A stretch of 64,000 bases of DNA from Alkalicoccobacillus murimartini (GCF_030813245.1 NZ_JAUSUA010000002.1:62001-126000); one strand, 5' to 3'. Positions 32,959 to 44,987 are shown, counted from the stretch's first letter. The notes: generated by a model from the letters alone, not told the origin. Numbers and translations are program-made.

Positions 32959-32975
32959 TCGGCACAAAATCGGCA
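32959..32975. repeat. Integrase arm-site-like repeat, right copy
   Basis: Same 17-bp TCGGCACAAAATCGGCA as at 26011-26027, located between the integrase and the right attachment core. Confidence 0.6.
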
Positions 32976-33001
32976 TCCCACTATATAAATCCACCCACAA
33001 A

Positions 33002-33029
33002 AAAAGCGAATCCCTAAGGATTCGCTTTT
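33002..33029 (-). terminator. Terminator of the suf operon
   Basis: AAAAGCGAATCC CTAA GGATTCGCTTTT with additional T residues on the minus strand, 12 nt after the sufB stop codon. It lies on the island side of the attachment core, so it arrived with the element. Confidence 0.88.
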
Positions 33030-33040
33030 ATCATTACATA

Positions 33041-34438
33041 TTAACCGATTGAACCTTCCATTTCGAACTTAATCAGTCTGTTCATCTCAACTGCATATTC
33101 CATTGGAAGTTCTTTTGTGAATGGCTCGATGAAGCCCATAACGATCATCTCTGTTGCTTCTTGCTCAGAGATTCCGCGGCTCATTAGGTAGAAGAGTTGA
33201 TCTTCTGATACTTTTGATACCGTTGCTTCGTGCTCGAGTGTGATGTTGTTGTTTAAGATTTCGTTGTACGGGATTGTGTCTGATGTGGATTGGTTATCCA
33301 TGATCAGGGTATCGCACTCAATCTTGGATTTTGATCCTTCAGAGCGTCGTCCGAAGTGACAGATTCCACGATAGGTTACTTTACCGCCGTGTTTTGAAAT
33401 CGATTTTGAAACAATGGTTGAAGAACAGTTAGGTGCAAGGTGTGTAACTTTTGCGCCTGCATCTTGGTGCTGTCCTTTACCAGCGATTGCGATTGAAAGG
33501 ATTGTACCTTTTGCTCCTTCCCCACGCATGATTACTGCTGGGTATTTCATTGTTAGTTTTGAACCGATGTTACCATCAACCCATTCCATTGTAGCGCCTG
33601 CATCTGCAACTGCACGTTTTGTAACGAGGTTGAAGATGTTTGGTGCCCAGTTCTGGATTGTTGTGTAACGGCAGTACGCATTGTCTTTAACGATGATTTC
33701 TACTACGGCACTGTGTAGAGAGTTCGTTGTGTACACAGGTGCTGTACAGCCTTCTACATAGTGTACAGAGCTATCTTCATCCGCAATGATTAGCGTACGC
33801 TCAAATTGACCCATGTTCTCTGAGTTAATACGGAAATACGCTTGAAGTGGTGTTTCCGTTTTAACACCTTTAGGAATGTAGATAAATGATCCACCAGACC
33901 AAACAGCTGAGTTTAGGGCTGCGAACTTATTATCCGCTGGAGGGATAATGGTTCCAAAGTGCTTTCTAAAGATATCTTCGTTTTCGCGAAGAGCTGAATC
34001 CGTATCTTTGAAAATGATCCCAAGATCAGTTAGCTCTTGCTTCATGTTGTGATACACAACCTCAGATTCATACTGAGCGGATACACCAGCTAGATACTTT
34101 TGTTCAGCTTCAGGAATACCAAGCTTATCAAATGTGTTCTTGATCTCTTCTGGTACCTCATCCCACGAACGCTCTGTTTGCTCAGAAGCCTTTACGTAGT
34201 AAGTGATATCATCAAAGTTTAGTTCAGTTAAATCGCCGCCCCATTGTGGCATCGGCATTTTGTAGAACATCTCAAGTGACTTCAGACGGAAATCTAACAT
34301 CCACTGAGGCTCATCTTTCATGCGTGAGATTTCTTCTACGATTTCTTTCGTAAGACCACGTCCTGAACGAAAAATCGATACATCACGATCCGAAAATCCA
34401 TATTTATATTCGCCAATATCCGGCATTTTCTTAGCCAT
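33041..34438 (-). CDS. sufB: Fe-S cluster assembly scaffold subunit SufB
   Basis: A 465-residue protein forming the SufBCD complex that builds Fe-S clusters. Conserved features: [45 protein letters not shown] (conserved Cys), HHNS-free beta-helix core with [19 protein letters not shown], and the C-terminal [34 protein letters not shown]. Last gene of the sufCDSUB operon. Its final codons come from the inserted element (attachment core), yet the protein end is unchanged. Confidence 0.97.
   Translation of the reverse strand: MAKKMPDIGEYKYGFSDRDVSIFRSGRGLTKEIVEEISRMKDEPQWMLDFRLKSLEMFYKMPMPQWGGDLTELNFDDITYYVKASEQTERSWDEVPEEIKNTFDKLGIPEAEQKYLAGVSAQYESEVVYHNMKQELTDLGIIFKDTDSALRENEDIFRKHFGTIIPPADNKFAALNSAVWSGGSFIYIPKGVKTETPLQAYFRINSENMGQFERTLIIADEDSSVHYVEGCTAPVYTTNSLHSAVVEIIVKDNAYCRYTTIQNWAPNIFNLVTKRAVADAGATMEWVDGNIGSKLTMKYPAVIMRGEGAKGTILSIAIAGKGQHQDAGAKVTHLAPNCSSTIVSKSISKHGGKVTYRGICHFGRRSEGSKSKIECDTLIMDNQSTSDTIPYNEILNNNITLEHEATVSKVSEDQLFYLMSRGISEQEATEMIVMGFIEPFTKELPMEYAVEMNRLIKFEMEGSIG
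33045..33070. repeat. Right attachment repeat inside sufB
   Basis: Identical 26-bp core to 25880-25905; it forms the last coding bases of the intact sufB gene (FEMEGSIG). Confidence 0.9.
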
Positions 34439-34468
34439 TATGAAACCCTCCTTAAGAGAATGAACGTA

Positions 34469-37420
<2,952 letters not shown>

Positions 37421-37455
37421 ATATACCCACCCTTTATTTGTTGATCTACTTTTTA

Positions 37456-38241
37456 TTATGCTTCCTGATTTACACGCTCGTCTTCAATACCAAGCTCTGT
37501 TTTGATCCAGTCATACCCTTCAGCTTCAAGACGTTCAGCAAGCTCAGCTCCACCGGATTTAACGATACGTCCTTGCATCATTACATGGACTTTATCAGGA
37601 GTGATGTAGTTCAACAGACGTTGGTAGTGAGTGATGATTAGACAGCCAAAGTCCTCGCTGCGCATTTCATTGATCCCTTTAGATACAACTTTTAGTGCAT
37701 CAATATCAAGACCAGAGTCAATCTCATCTAAGATCGCGATTTTAGGCTCAAGCATAAGAAGTTGAAGAATTTCATTACGTTTCTTCTCTCCACCTGAGAA
37801 CCCCTCGTTTAGGTAACGTTGTGAAAATGACTGATCCATATCAAGAACATCCATTTTCTTATCCATTTTGCGGATAAATTTCATTAGAGAGATTTCTTCG
37901 CCCTCTTCGCGTCCTGAGTTAATAGCAGAACGAAGGAAGTCAGCGTTTGTGATTCCACTGATTTCACTTGGGTATTGCATAGCTAGGAATAATCCAGCTT
38001 TAGCGCGCTCGTCTACTTCCATTTCAAGAACATCTTCCCCGTCAATGTGAATCGATCCGCTAGTGATCTCATACTTAGGGTGTCCCATAATTGCAGAAGC
38101 CAACGTTGATTTACCTGTTCCGTTTGGTCCCATGATTGCGTGAATTTCTCCGCCTTTAACCTCTAAGTTAAAGTCTCTGAGAATGTGTTTTCCTTCTATT
38201 GATACATTCAAGTTCTCAATTTTTAAATGTGATGCTGCCAT
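37456..38241 (-). CDS. sufC: Fe-S cluster assembly ATPase SufC
   Basis: ABC-type ATPase of about 261 residues powering the SufBCD scaffold. Walker A is GPNGTGKSTL, the Q-loop is AMQYPSEI, the signature is FSGGEKKRNEI, Walker B is AILDEIDSGLDIDAL and the H-loop is LIITHYQR. The start MAASHLKIENL follows GGAGGTAG; a longer in-frame start adds 24 unrelated residues. First gene of the suf operon. Confidence 0.97.
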   Translation of the reverse strand: MAASHLKIENLNVSIEGKHILRDFNLEVKGGEIHAIMGPNGTGKSTLASAIMGHPKYEITSGSIHIDGEDVLEMEVDERAKAGLFLAMQYPSEISGITNADFLRSAINSGREEGEEISLMKFIRKMDKKMDVLDMDQSFSQRYLNEGFSGGEKKRNEILQLLMLEPKIAILDEIDSGLDIDALKVVSKGINEMRSEDFGCLIITHYQRLLNYITPDKVHVMMQGRIVKSGGAELAERLEAEGYDWIKTELGIEDERVNQEA

Positions 38242-38399
38242 TTTTACTACCTCCAATTTATAATGCTGCGCAAGAAAAGAAATACGCAACCGTTCTGTTT
38301 TACTAATTATCATTCTATTCTCATTCTAATCTTATAACAAATCCAACCTGAGTTCAAGGAGTCCAACCTATTTACGAAACTCTATTGTAACAAAAAAAG

Positions 38400-38423
38400 T
38401 AGCAACACCAAAAGGTGCTGCTA
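38400..38423 (-). terminator. Terminator after yurZ
   Basis: AGCAGCACC/GGTGTTGCT stem with TTTTTTT on the minus strand, between yurZ and sufC. Confidence 0.88.
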
Positions 38424-38437
38424 GATCGTATGTTTAC

Positions 38438-38827
38438 TTATTGAAACGCTTTATCAGAAGCCGGACTTTTTAATTTCTGAATGGCTTCCTGAACCAACGT
38501 CACACCCTGGCTCATCGCTGCTCCACCACCAAATGCAGCGGCTACCCCAACAGACTCAAGAATTTCATCCTCACTGCATCCTTGGTCTAGGCAACCTTTT
38601 GTATGGTAAATGATGCAATACTCGTCTTGAGAGTAGACGCTTATGCCAAGTGCAATGAGCTGCTTTCCTTTTTTAGTGAGTGTTCCTTCTTCAAAGCATG
38701 TTTCTGTAAATTTATTATAACTCTTTGCAATATGAGGTAGCTTCTGTGTAAAGGATTGTAAGCCTTCCTTATACGTATGAAGTGCCTCTTGTATTGTATT
38801 ATCCTGCTGGGATTGCTGTTGATCCAT
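38438..38827 (-). CDS. yurZ: Carboxymuconolactone decarboxylase (AhpD-like) family protein YurZ
   Basis: A 129-residue helical protein ([23 protein letters not shown]...) with the CMD-family core [56 protein letters not shown]. The position matches B. subtilis yurZ upstream of sufC. The classical CxxC of AhpD is replaced by DEYC here, with further cysteines ten and fourteen residues on, so thioredoxin-like peroxidase-reducing activity is not assured. Confidence 0.82.
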   Translation of the reverse strand: MDQQQSQQDNTIQEALHTYKEGLQSFTQKLPHIAKSYNKFTETCFEEGTLTKKGKQLIALGISVYSQDEYCIIYHTKGCLDQGCSEDEILESVGVAAAFGGGAAMSQGVTLVQEAIQKLKSPASDKAFQ

Positions 38828-38928
38828 TTTAATCAAACCCCTTCTACTTAGCTTAGTATGCCAGTAGTATGAGCTATTTTTATTAGAGTTATGCGGTAAA
38901 AAAAGTCATGAGAGGATAAATGATGATA

Positions 38929-39084
38929 GAGGCTCCGACATCGCTCCCGGGATGGGGGCACGCTTTCCGAGGGAGGGCGTTGAACTAAACTGCCTTCGCC
39001 AGTGTATTTCAACCTTGCCCTTTTCTCCCTTCGGAGTCGGCCTCCCATCCCGTCCGCTTGGAGAGAGGACGATGCCGAAGCCTC
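38929..39084. repeat. GC-rich inverted-repeat intergenic element
   Basis: A roughly 156-bp GC-rich block between yurZ and metQ in an otherwise AT-rich gap. Its ends GAGGCTCCGACATCG and CGATGCCGAAGCCTC are imperfect inverted repeats, and inside are further complementary blocks (CGGGATGGG/CCCATCCCG; CTTTCCGAGGGAG/CTCCCTTCGGAG). It resembles dispersed non-coding repeat elements of Bacillaceae and could form a large RNA or DNA hairpin. Only one copy is visible in the window. Confidence 0.7.
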
Positions 39085-39093
39085 TTCTAAACA

Positions 39094-39123
39094 TAAAAAA
39101 GCACACCTACTATCAGGTGTGCT
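39094..39123 (-). terminator. Terminator of the metNPQ operon
   Basis: AGCACACCT/AGGTGTGCT stem with a T run on the minus strand, 15 nt after the metQ stop codon. Confidence 0.9.
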
Positions 39124-39137
39124 ACATAAGATGATTG

Positions 39138-40010
39138 TTATTCAGTTACAGGTACAACGGCACCTTCGTAGTTTTCGTTAATGAAGCTTGTGATTTCTTC
39201 AGAGTGAAGCACTTCAACTAACTTCTGAATGTCTTCACGGTCTTCATCTCCAGCGCGCACAACGATTAAGTTAGCAAATGGGTTATCAGAATCGCCTGAC
39301 TCAGTGATTAGACCATCATTTGTTGGATTCAGGTCAATCTCAAGTGCATAGTTCGCATTGATAATGATTCCGTCCGCTTCGTTATTTTCATAAGCCTGAG
39401 GAAGCAACGCTGGTTCAACATTGTTTACAAATTCAAGATTTTTCGGGTTCTCTTCAATATCATCTAATGTCGCTTCATATCCAACACCGTCAGCAAGAGT
39501 AATTAACCCTTCTTGAGCTAGGAGATGAAGAGCACGTCCTTCTTCAGCTACGTTATTACTGAAAATAATCGTTCCACCATCAGGAATCTCGTCAGCACTA
39601 TCGTATTCAGAGGAATACAATGCATACGGTTCGATGTGAATCGCTCCAGCTACAGCAAATTCATAACCGAAATCTTCTACTTGTTGATCAAGGTAAGGCT
39701 GATGCTGGAAGAAGTTTGCATCCACTTCTTCTCCATCTAAAGCAACGTTAGGAATAACATAGTCTTGTGCAATCACAATATCAAGTTCAATTCCTTCATC
39801 CTCTAATGCACTAGCTGCTTCCTCAAGAATTTCAGCATGAGGTGTATTTGAAGCACTAATTGTAATCGTTGACGTCTCCTCTTCAGCCGGAGCGTCTCCA
39901 CCCGTACTACCATTGTCACCGTTATCGCTTTCCTCATAGTCAGATGTTCCACAAGCTGCTAAAGCTAACACAAGTCCTGCTGTGCCAAGTGTACCTAAGA
40001 ATTTTTTCAT
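39138..40010 (-). CDS. metQ: Methionine ABC transporter substrate-binding lipoprotein MetQ
   Basis: A 290-residue NlpA/MetQ lipoprotein. The signal peptide MKKFLGTLGTAGLVLALAAC ends at the lipobox, followed by an acidic linker rich in Asp, Glu and Gly. Family features: VDANFFQHQPYLDQQVEDFG, HIEPYALYS, IIFSNNVAEEGRALHLLAQEGLI and NANYALEIDLNP. The start MKKF was chosen from GGGGGAAAGAGAC; a longer in-frame start is not signal-like. It binds methionine (possibly also D-methionine or peptides) for the MetNP importer. Confidence 0.95.
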   Translation of the reverse strand: MKKFLGTLGTAGLVLALAACGTSDYEESDNGDNGSTGGDAPAEEETSTITISASNTPHAEILEEAASALEDEGIELDIVIAQDYVIPNVALDGEEVDANFFQHQPYLDQQVEDFGYEFAVAGAIHIEPYALYSSEYDSADEIPDGGTIIFSNNVAEEGRALHLLAQEGLITLADGVGYEATLDDIEENPKNLEFVNNVEPALLPQAYENNEADGIIINANYALEIDLNPTNDGLITESGDSDNPFANLIVVRAGDEDREDIQKLVEVLHSEEITSFINENYEGAVVPVTE

Positions 40011-40033
40011 GTCTCTTTCCCCCATCTCATTTT

Positions 40034-40702
40034 TTATCTTTTGTCTGTACTATATGTGAATAAATCGCCAATCCACTGAATGATAAACACAATCAGAAGA
40101 ATAACAATTGTTGCCACCAAAGTTACATCACCATTACCTCGTTGAAATCCTTCCTGATAAGCCAGTGTACCCAAACCACCGCCACCTACAATACCAGCCA
40201 TAGCTGTATAGCCGATCATCGCAATCGTGGTTACTGTAATACCCGATATTAATGCCGGTGTTGATTCTGGCAATAACACCTTAAAAATAATGGTGGATGA
40301 GGATGCACCCATTGACTGGGCGGCTTCTATTACACCTTTGTCAATCTCACGCAAAGCAATTTCAACCATACGTGCATAGAAAGGTGCTGCACCAATAATT
40401 AAAGCAGGCAATGCAGCAGTTGGTCCCAGAATGGTTCCGACAATCAATTTGGTGAATGGAATAATAAGAATTAACAAGATTACAAAGGGGATGGACCTTG
40501 TTACGTTTACATAAGCTCCGATCACCGCATTCACTGGCCGATTCGCCCAGATGTTACCCCTTGCAGTTAAATATAACAGTAAACCGAGCAGAATACCAAG
40601 GATAAATGTGGCGACTAATGAAATTCCCGTCATATAGAGTGTTTCAAGTGTTGCATCCCACATTCTATCCCAGCGAACATTCGGAAATAATGTCTCAATC
40701 AC
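40034..40702 (-). CDS. metP: Methionine ABC transporter permease MetP/MetI
   Basis: A 222-residue permease with five to six helices. It has the ABC permease EAA-type loop GVIEAAQSMGASSSTIIFKVLLPESTPALISG and the MetI start LYMTGISLVATFILGILLGLLL. It overlaps the metN 3' end by 8 nt, typical of this operon. Confidence 0.95.
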   Translation of the reverse strand: MIETLFPNVRWDRMWDATLETLYMTGISLVATFILGILLGLLLYLTARGNIWANRPVNAVIGAYVNVTRSIPFVILLILIIPFTKLIVGTILGPTAALPALIIGAAPFYARMVEIALREIDKGVIEAAQSMGASSSTIIFKVLLPESTPALISGITVTTIAMIGYTAMAGIVGGGGLGTLAYQEGFQRGNGDVTLVATIVILLIVFIIQWIGDLFTYSTDKR

Positions 40703-41720
40703 GGCTTAACACCTCCGCTTCAACCTCTTTGGTCATGATAAACTCCAATGCTTTTTTCTTTTCCGACTGATCACCTGTAATTTGAATAAATAAGGTTCCA
40801 TATGATCCACCTTGAACCTTTGTAATTTTCCCATGAAGAATGGACACGTCAATTTGGAACGTACGAATTAATTCCGAAATTAAAGGACGCTCCGCACTAG
40901 TACCTGAGAAAGTGAGCTGAATAATATCACCAGAACCTGCATCATTTAAAAGCTCTTGGATGGTTTCATCTGTGTCATCCTGTTCGGTGATTTGTTTTAA
41001 GAACTCCTTCGTCATCTGTTCTTTTGGGTGACGGAAGACATCTAATACCCGCCCTTTTTCAACCACTCGACCATTATCCATCACGGCAACTTCTGTACAG
41101 ATTTTGCGAATGACGTGCATCTCATGAGTAATAAGCACAATGGTTAATTTCAGCTTTTTGTTAATATCTACGAGAAGATCTAAAATTGAATCGGTTGTTT
41201 TTGGATCCAATGCGGACGTAGCTTCATCACAGAGAAGAACTTTAGGATTATTAGCCAAGGCTCTCGCAATACCTACCCGTTGTTTTTGTCCACCACTCAG
41301 CTGTGAAGGGTAACTTTTGTCACGTCCCTCTAAGCCGACAAGCTGGATAAGCTCTTTCACACGTTCATGCCTCTTCTCACCCTTTACTCCGGCGATCTCA
41401 AGCGGAAAAGCGATATTATCATACACAGTTCGTGACCAAAGCAAGTTAAAGTGCTGAAAGATCATACCCATTTCTTGGCGCGATTTTCGTAGTTCTTTGT
41501 TTGTAAACTTCGCTAGGTTCTGACCATCTATTTCGACTTCACCCTCGGTCGGACGTTCAAGCATGTTCAACATACGGATGAGTGTACTTTTACCAGCACC
41601 ACTGTACCCAATAATGCCAAAAATCCCACCTCGATCAATCGTTAAATTGACATCGTCAACCGCTGTTACATTTCCACTTTTCAGTTCAAAAACTTTTCGT
41701 AAGCTTTTTAAAGTAATCAT
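40695..41720 (-). CDS. metN: Methionine ABC transporter ATP-binding protein MetN
   Basis: About 341 residues starting MITLKSLRKVFELKSGNVTAVDDVNL. Walker A GYSGAGKSTLIR, signature LSGGQKQRVGIARAL, Walker B VLLCDEATSALDP and H-loop LITHEMHVI are present. The C-terminal NIL regulatory domain (about residues 265-341: IQLTFSGTSAERPLISELIRTFQIDVSILHGKITKVQGGSYGTLFIQITG) binds methionine for feedback inhibition. The start follows GTGAGG; a longer in-frame reading extends into the riboswitch and is not real. Confidence 0.97.
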   Translation of the reverse strand: MITLKSLRKVFELKSGNVTAVDDVNLTIDRGGIFGIIGYSGAGKSTLIRMLNMLERPTEGEVEIDGQNLAKFTNKELRKSRQEMGMIFQHFNLLWSRTVYDNIAFPLEIAGVKGEKRHERVKELIQLVGLEGRDKSYPSQLSGGQKQRVGIARALANNPKVLLCDEATSALDPKTTDSILDLLVDINKKLKLTIVLITHEMHVIRKICTEVAVMDNGRVVEKGRVLDVFRHPKEQMTKEFLKQITEQDDTDETIQELLNDAGSGDIIQLTFSGTSAERPLISELIRTFQIDVSILHGKITKVQGGSYGTLFIQITGDQSEKKKALEFIMTKEVEAEVLSRD

Positions 41721-41751
41721 GTATAAATCCTCACTTTCTTTTAGCTTAAAT

Positions 41752-41914
41752 ATCAAAAAAACCTTCTCGCAGATTAGCAGAAGGTTTTCATTTATCCCTC
41801 TCTCATCTGTCGAAGTGAAACTCACTCCGCTGGATTTAGCACCTGCAAAACAGTTTCCTGTTAAGTGGTTGCCGGGCATCAAAGGGCCAGTCCCTCCGCC
41901 TCTCTCGATAAGAG
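41752..41914 (-). promoter_or_regulatory. SAM-I riboswitch (S-box) with terminator, upstream of metNPQ
   Basis: On the minus strand: CTCTTATCGAGAGAGGCGGA near 41914, then GGGACTGGCCC, TTTGATGCCCGGCAACC, GGTGCTAAATCC and GACAGATGAGAG near 41800. These are the invariant S-box blocks, with CTCTTATC pairing to GATGAGAG as P1. A terminator hairpin AAACCTTCT/AGAAGGTTTTTTT (41755-41788) follows, about 30 nt before the metN start. High SAM turns the importer off. Confidence 0.97.
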
Positions 41915-41982
41915 TCTATTAAATTAGTTGTGTACGATAATATAACAAGATGGAAGAATCATAGCATGACTTGGAATTTCGG

Positions 41983-43260
41983 TCAATTCTTTTCCATTAC
42001 CAGTGCTTCTGGAGTATGTTTTACCCGACGTCCAAAAACAAAATAAAAGTAAATGGACCCGATCAGATAGAGGCCTGCTGTGATTGAAAAGACAATCGCA
42101 TACCCTGTATACGAACCATACAGAAGCACGATGCCCATAGATACAGGACCCATCACGGCCCAGCCTAATTGAAAGACCATTTGCCCAATTGAATTGGCTA
42201 ATCCACGCATGGAAGGATCAACAATACGCATCATAAGCGCTGATTGAATCGGATTCCCTGCGTTCATTAAGGCTTGTCTAAATAAGAAGCCAATGACTGC
42301 TAGCCAGAGAATTTCTGTATACGCACTTAGTAATAAAAATGGTAGGGACCCCAGCTGCAAGATGACCACTGCTTTTACTTCTCCAAAGCGTTTTACAACA
42401 CTTGGCCCAATCAGCATAGCAACAGCCGTCATGCCTTGTCCAAGAGCTAGGATAATTCCAACTAAAGAATAACTAATGTCAAAACGATCCGTGAAATATA
42501 AATTTAAATACGGGATAACCAAACCTGAGCCAAAGCCAATTAAAATACTGGCAATCGCAAATAATCCAATAAGCTTTAACGATTCTTTTTTCTCCGCTAA
42601 TTGTTTCCATCCGGATAATCGCCTTGTTTTAATTTCATGTATTTTTCGTTCTTCCTTAATTTTAAATAGAGGCATTAAACCAAAACAAACAATCAATACG
42701 CCAATAAGTAGCGTAATTCGAACACTTTCAAGCATAGTAAAATCAAACCAGACGTGTAATGAATCGGTCACGATCCCACCAAGCAAGTTTCCAATGACGT
42801 TGGCAGCCATCATAAAAGCGGCATTCAAACTAAAAAGATGGACTCTTTCTGATTCCTTCGAGTTCTCCGCCAAAAGCGGGATGGAGGTCACTTGAATAAA
42901 TGCCATAAAAAATCCTGTCATGAAGGCACCAGAAATCAGTAGATCCTCTGATACACCAACACTACGCAAGATCAAACTAAACATGACTGCTACAGCGCCG
43001 ATGACTATTAAGCGCTTGCGACCGATTCGATCACTCATCAATCCAACTGGAAGAAGGGCAATCGCTGTGGCAGTAGCCTGTATAGCGATCACTCGTCCAT
43101 TTACATCATCCGAATAGCCTAATTCACGAATATAATAATTATAAATCACCATAAAAATACCCATACCTACATTCAACAAAAAAGACGAAAAGAGAAATAG
43201 ACGGATGTTTTTATTATATTTTTTTATTTGTTGTATCCACGTAGAAGCAAATTGAGTCAT
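41983..43260 (-). CDS. MFS transporter
   Basis: A 425-residue, 12-helix major facilitator (FSSFLLNVGMGIFMVIYNYYIRELGYSDDVNGRVIA; motif A in GLMSDRIGRKRLIVIG; central loop with HEIKTRRLSGWKQLAEKKE). The start has a modest ribosome binding site. It lies between the methionine importer and gcvH, transcribed in the same direction, but the SAM riboswitch separates it from metN. Drug or sugar efflux are both possible; substrate unknown. Confidence 0.85.
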   Translation of the reverse strand: MTQFASTWIQQIKKYNKNIRLFLFSSFLLNVGMGIFMVIYNYYIRELGYSDDVNGRVIAIQATATAIALLPVGLMSDRIGRKRLIVIGAVAVMFSLILRSVGVSEDLLISGAFMTGFFMAFIQVTSIPLLAENSKESERVHLFSLNAAFMMAANVIGNLLGGIVTDSLHVWFDFTMLESVRITLLIGVLIVCFGLMPLFKIKEERKIHEIKTRRLSGWKQLAEKKESLKLIGLFAIASILIGFGSGLVIPYLNLYFTDRFDISYSLVGIILALGQGMTAVAMLIGPSVVKRFGEVKAVVILQLGSLPFLLLSAYTEILWLAVIGFLFRQALMNAGNPIQSALMMRIVDPSMRGLANSIGQMVFQLGWAVMGPVSMGIVLLYGSYTGYAIVFSITAGLYLIGSIYFYFVFGRRVKHTPEALVMEKN

Positions 43261-43351
43261 GTCTATTCACCTAAACCCATTCTTATTTCGTTACCCTAAA
43301 TAATGATATACGAACTCTCTCAGGAATAGAAGACTTAATTGCCAAGTATCG

Positions 43352-43389
43352 TAAAAAACCCTCAAGGCACATAAGCCTCAAGGGTTTTA
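43352..43389 (-). terminator. Terminator after gcvH
   Basis: CCCTTGAGGC/GCCTTGAGGG-type hairpin flanked by A and T runs, 12 nt after the gcvH stop codon. Confidence 0.85.
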
Positions 43390-43401
43390 TTTTGAGATAG
43401 A

Positions 43402-43791
43402 TTAATCTTCGCTAATCATTGTGTTATATTCTTCAGCTGACATCAGCTTTTCTAGCTCTGATGCATCCTTAGGTTCAACAACGATCATCCATGCTTTTTC
43501 GTATGGTGATTCATTAACGAACTCTGGAGAATCATCCAGCTCTTCATTGATCTCAACAACTTTACCGCTAATTGGAGCATATAGCTCAGAAACTGTCTTA
43601 ACAGACTCAACACTACCAAAAGGCTCGTCCGCTTCGATTTCGTCTCCAACCTCTGGAAGCTCAACAAATACGATATCTCCAAGTTCAGATTGAGCAAAGT
43701 CTGTAATACCAATACGGACTTTCTCTCCTTCTGTTTTAACCCACTCGTGCTCTTCTGAATATTTAAGTTCTGCTGGTAATTTGTTGCTCAT
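43402..43791 (-). CDS. gcvH: Glycine cleavage system H protein
   Basis: A 129-residue lipoyl-carrier protein. The lipoylated Lys lies in [21 protein letters not shown]. The start [17 protein letters not shown] follows GGAGGG at good spacing; the longer frame start is unlikely. In Bacillus GcvH is both the glycine-cleavage carrier and the platform on which lipoyl groups are built (LipM, LipA) before transfer to the dehydrogenases, which explains its stand-alone location. Confidence 0.97.
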   Translation of the reverse strand: MSNKLPAELKYSEEHEWVKTEGEKVRIGITDFAQSELGDIVFVELPEVGDEIEADEPFGSVESVKTVSELYAPISGKVVEINEELDDSPEFVNESPYEKAWMIVVEPKDASELEKLMSAEEYNTMISED

Positions 43792-43862
43792 GTCAAAATC
43801 CCTCCATCTACTAGTTCCATTCTGCATTCATTATAACTGAACTTCCTCATAAAAAAAACGAG

Positions 43863-44219
43863 TTAGCTCCAGGTTTTTTCAAATTGTTCTTCTTTGAACC
43901 CAAGTGTTACCTTTTGTCCGTCTGTAGTGATTGGTCGCTTAATCAACATTCCGTCTGACGCCAACACCTCAAGCATCTCACTCTCACTCATTGAAGCGAG
44001 CTTATCCTTCAACCCTAATTCACGGTATTTTTGACCACTTGTGTTAAAGAATTTCTTCAGCTCTAATCCACTTTTTTCATATAAGTCTTTTAAAGTAGCT
44101 GCAGAAGGCGGTTCTTCAACAATATGTAAAGCTTGTACGTCAACATTATGTTCTTCTAACCATTTATTTGCTTTACGACACGTCCCACACTTTGGGTAAT
44201 GGTAAAACGTTACACTCAT
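43863..44219 (-). CDS. Spx/ArsC-family thioredoxin-fold protein (YusI-like)
   Basis: A 118-residue protein starting MSVTFYHYPKCGTCRKANKWLEEHNVDV. It has the CGTC redox motif and the ArsC/Spx C-terminal signature MLIKRPITTDGQKVTLGFKEEQFEKTW. Position next to gcvH matches B. subtilis yusI. Arsenate reductase, Spx-like RNA-polymerase binding, or neither are all possible; the GF-rich Spx interface was not assessed. Confidence 0.88.
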   Translation of the reverse strand: MSVTFYHYPKCGTCRKANKWLEEHNVDVQALHIVEEPPSAATLKDLYEKSGLELKKFFNTSGQKYRELGLKDKLASMSESEMLEVLASDGMLIKRPITTDGQKVTLGFKEEQFEKTWS

Positions 44220-44369
44220 TCAAGGCACCTCCTTTGAGATTATATCCACTGTTATTATGTCCGATTTTCGAACGATCTACAATTGATACGCTTTTTCATG
44301 GATAAAAACCGTCTTCTTTTTTCAAACTAATGATGTATGTCAATCTAATGTAGCAAGGAGGAAGTACAC

Positions 44370-44639
44370 ATGCAACAGCAACCATCCACACAATCAAATC
44401 AGCAGCAAGGGTTTATCTCAGAGCCCCCACAAGTTATCTCCACAAAGGACCATTCGTACATTAATGACATGTTATCTTGGAACCTTTTGGCGATGAAAAA
44501 AGCCTATTTCTACGCTGAAAATTGCCAAGATCCAGAGATCAAAGAAGCCATCACACAAGCTGGTCAAATGCATCAACGTCATTACGAACGCATGCTGACC
44601 CATTTAAAACCAACAACTGAACAACCAACCGTTCAATAA
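44370..44639 (+). CDS. CotF-family spore coat protein
   Basis: An 89-residue protein with a Gln/Ser-rich N-terminus (MQQQPSTQSNQQQGFISEPP), then a ferritin-like helical core (STKDHSYINDMLSWNLLAMKKAYFYAENCQDPEIKEAITQAGQMHQRHYERML), as in the small CotF/YusN-type coat proteins. AAGGAGG precedes the ATG. Two-gene operon with the next CotF gene, ending at a terminator. Confidence 0.82.
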   Translation: MQQQPSTQSNQQQGFISEPPQVISTKDHSYINDMLSWNLLAMKKAYFYAENCQDPEIKEAITQAGQMHQRHYERMLTHLKPTTEQPTVQ

Positions 44640-44659
44640 AAAATGAAAGGAGAATGACC

Positions 44660-44980
44660 ATGAAAATCCAAAACCAAGAAACGCCATTTCCCAAAGACAC
44701 ACACATGACGGACCGTGAATTTATTACGGATATGCTTACTACAGAAAAGTATATGACGTCTTCCTATGACATTGCAGAAAATGAAGCTAGCCATTCTCAG
44801 CTGTACCAAGATATCAACACGCTCTACCAAGAATCACAGAATTGTCAGCGAACGCTTTATAACTTAATGTTCCGCAAAGGCTTGTACGCGATTGAAAGTG
44901 AAACTCCGCAGAAGCTGCAACAAAGCTACCAACAGTTCTCCGGTTACAGTAACCAGTTCCCATACTCAAATACGCATTAA
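44660..44980 (+). CDS. CotF-family spore coat protein (second)
   Basis: About 106 residues with the CotF motif FPKDTHMTDREFITDMLTTEKYMTSSYDIAENEASHSQLYQDINTLYQESQNCQRTLYNLMFRKGLYAIE and a Gln/Tyr/Ser-rich tail. The ATG at 44660 has AAAGGAG at 7 nt; another ATG six bases earlier is too close. Same operon as the preceding coat gene. Confidence 0.88.
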   Translation: MKIQNQETPFPKDTHMTDREFITDMLTTEKYMTSSYDIAENEASHSQLYQDINTLYQESQNCQRTLYNLMFRKGLYAIESETPQKLQQSYQQFSGYSNQFPYSNTH

Positions 44981-44987
44981 CTCCTTT

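Larger units (their letters stand above)
25880..33070. mobile_element. Integrated element at the 3' end of sufB carrying a RiPP-like gene cluster
   Basis: About 7.2 kb bounded by a perfect 26-bp direct repeat that reconstitutes the sufB stop-proximal coding sequence. It is visibly more AT-rich than its surroundings. A decayed tyrosine integrase gene lies at the sufB side, and paired GGCAC motifs lie near both ends. Cargo is a leftward six-gene operon (MFS exporter, precursor-like peptide, HExxH protein, methyltransferase, RRE-like protein, JmjC cupin). No replication or conjugation genes are seen. It resembles a small genomic island that uses a conserved housekeeping 3' end as attB. Confidence 0.85.

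Noticed and set aside
41721-41882. N-terminal extension of metN by 54 residues
   Set aside because: It runs through the S-box aptamer and terminator; the family start MITLKSLRKVF has its own ribosome binding site.
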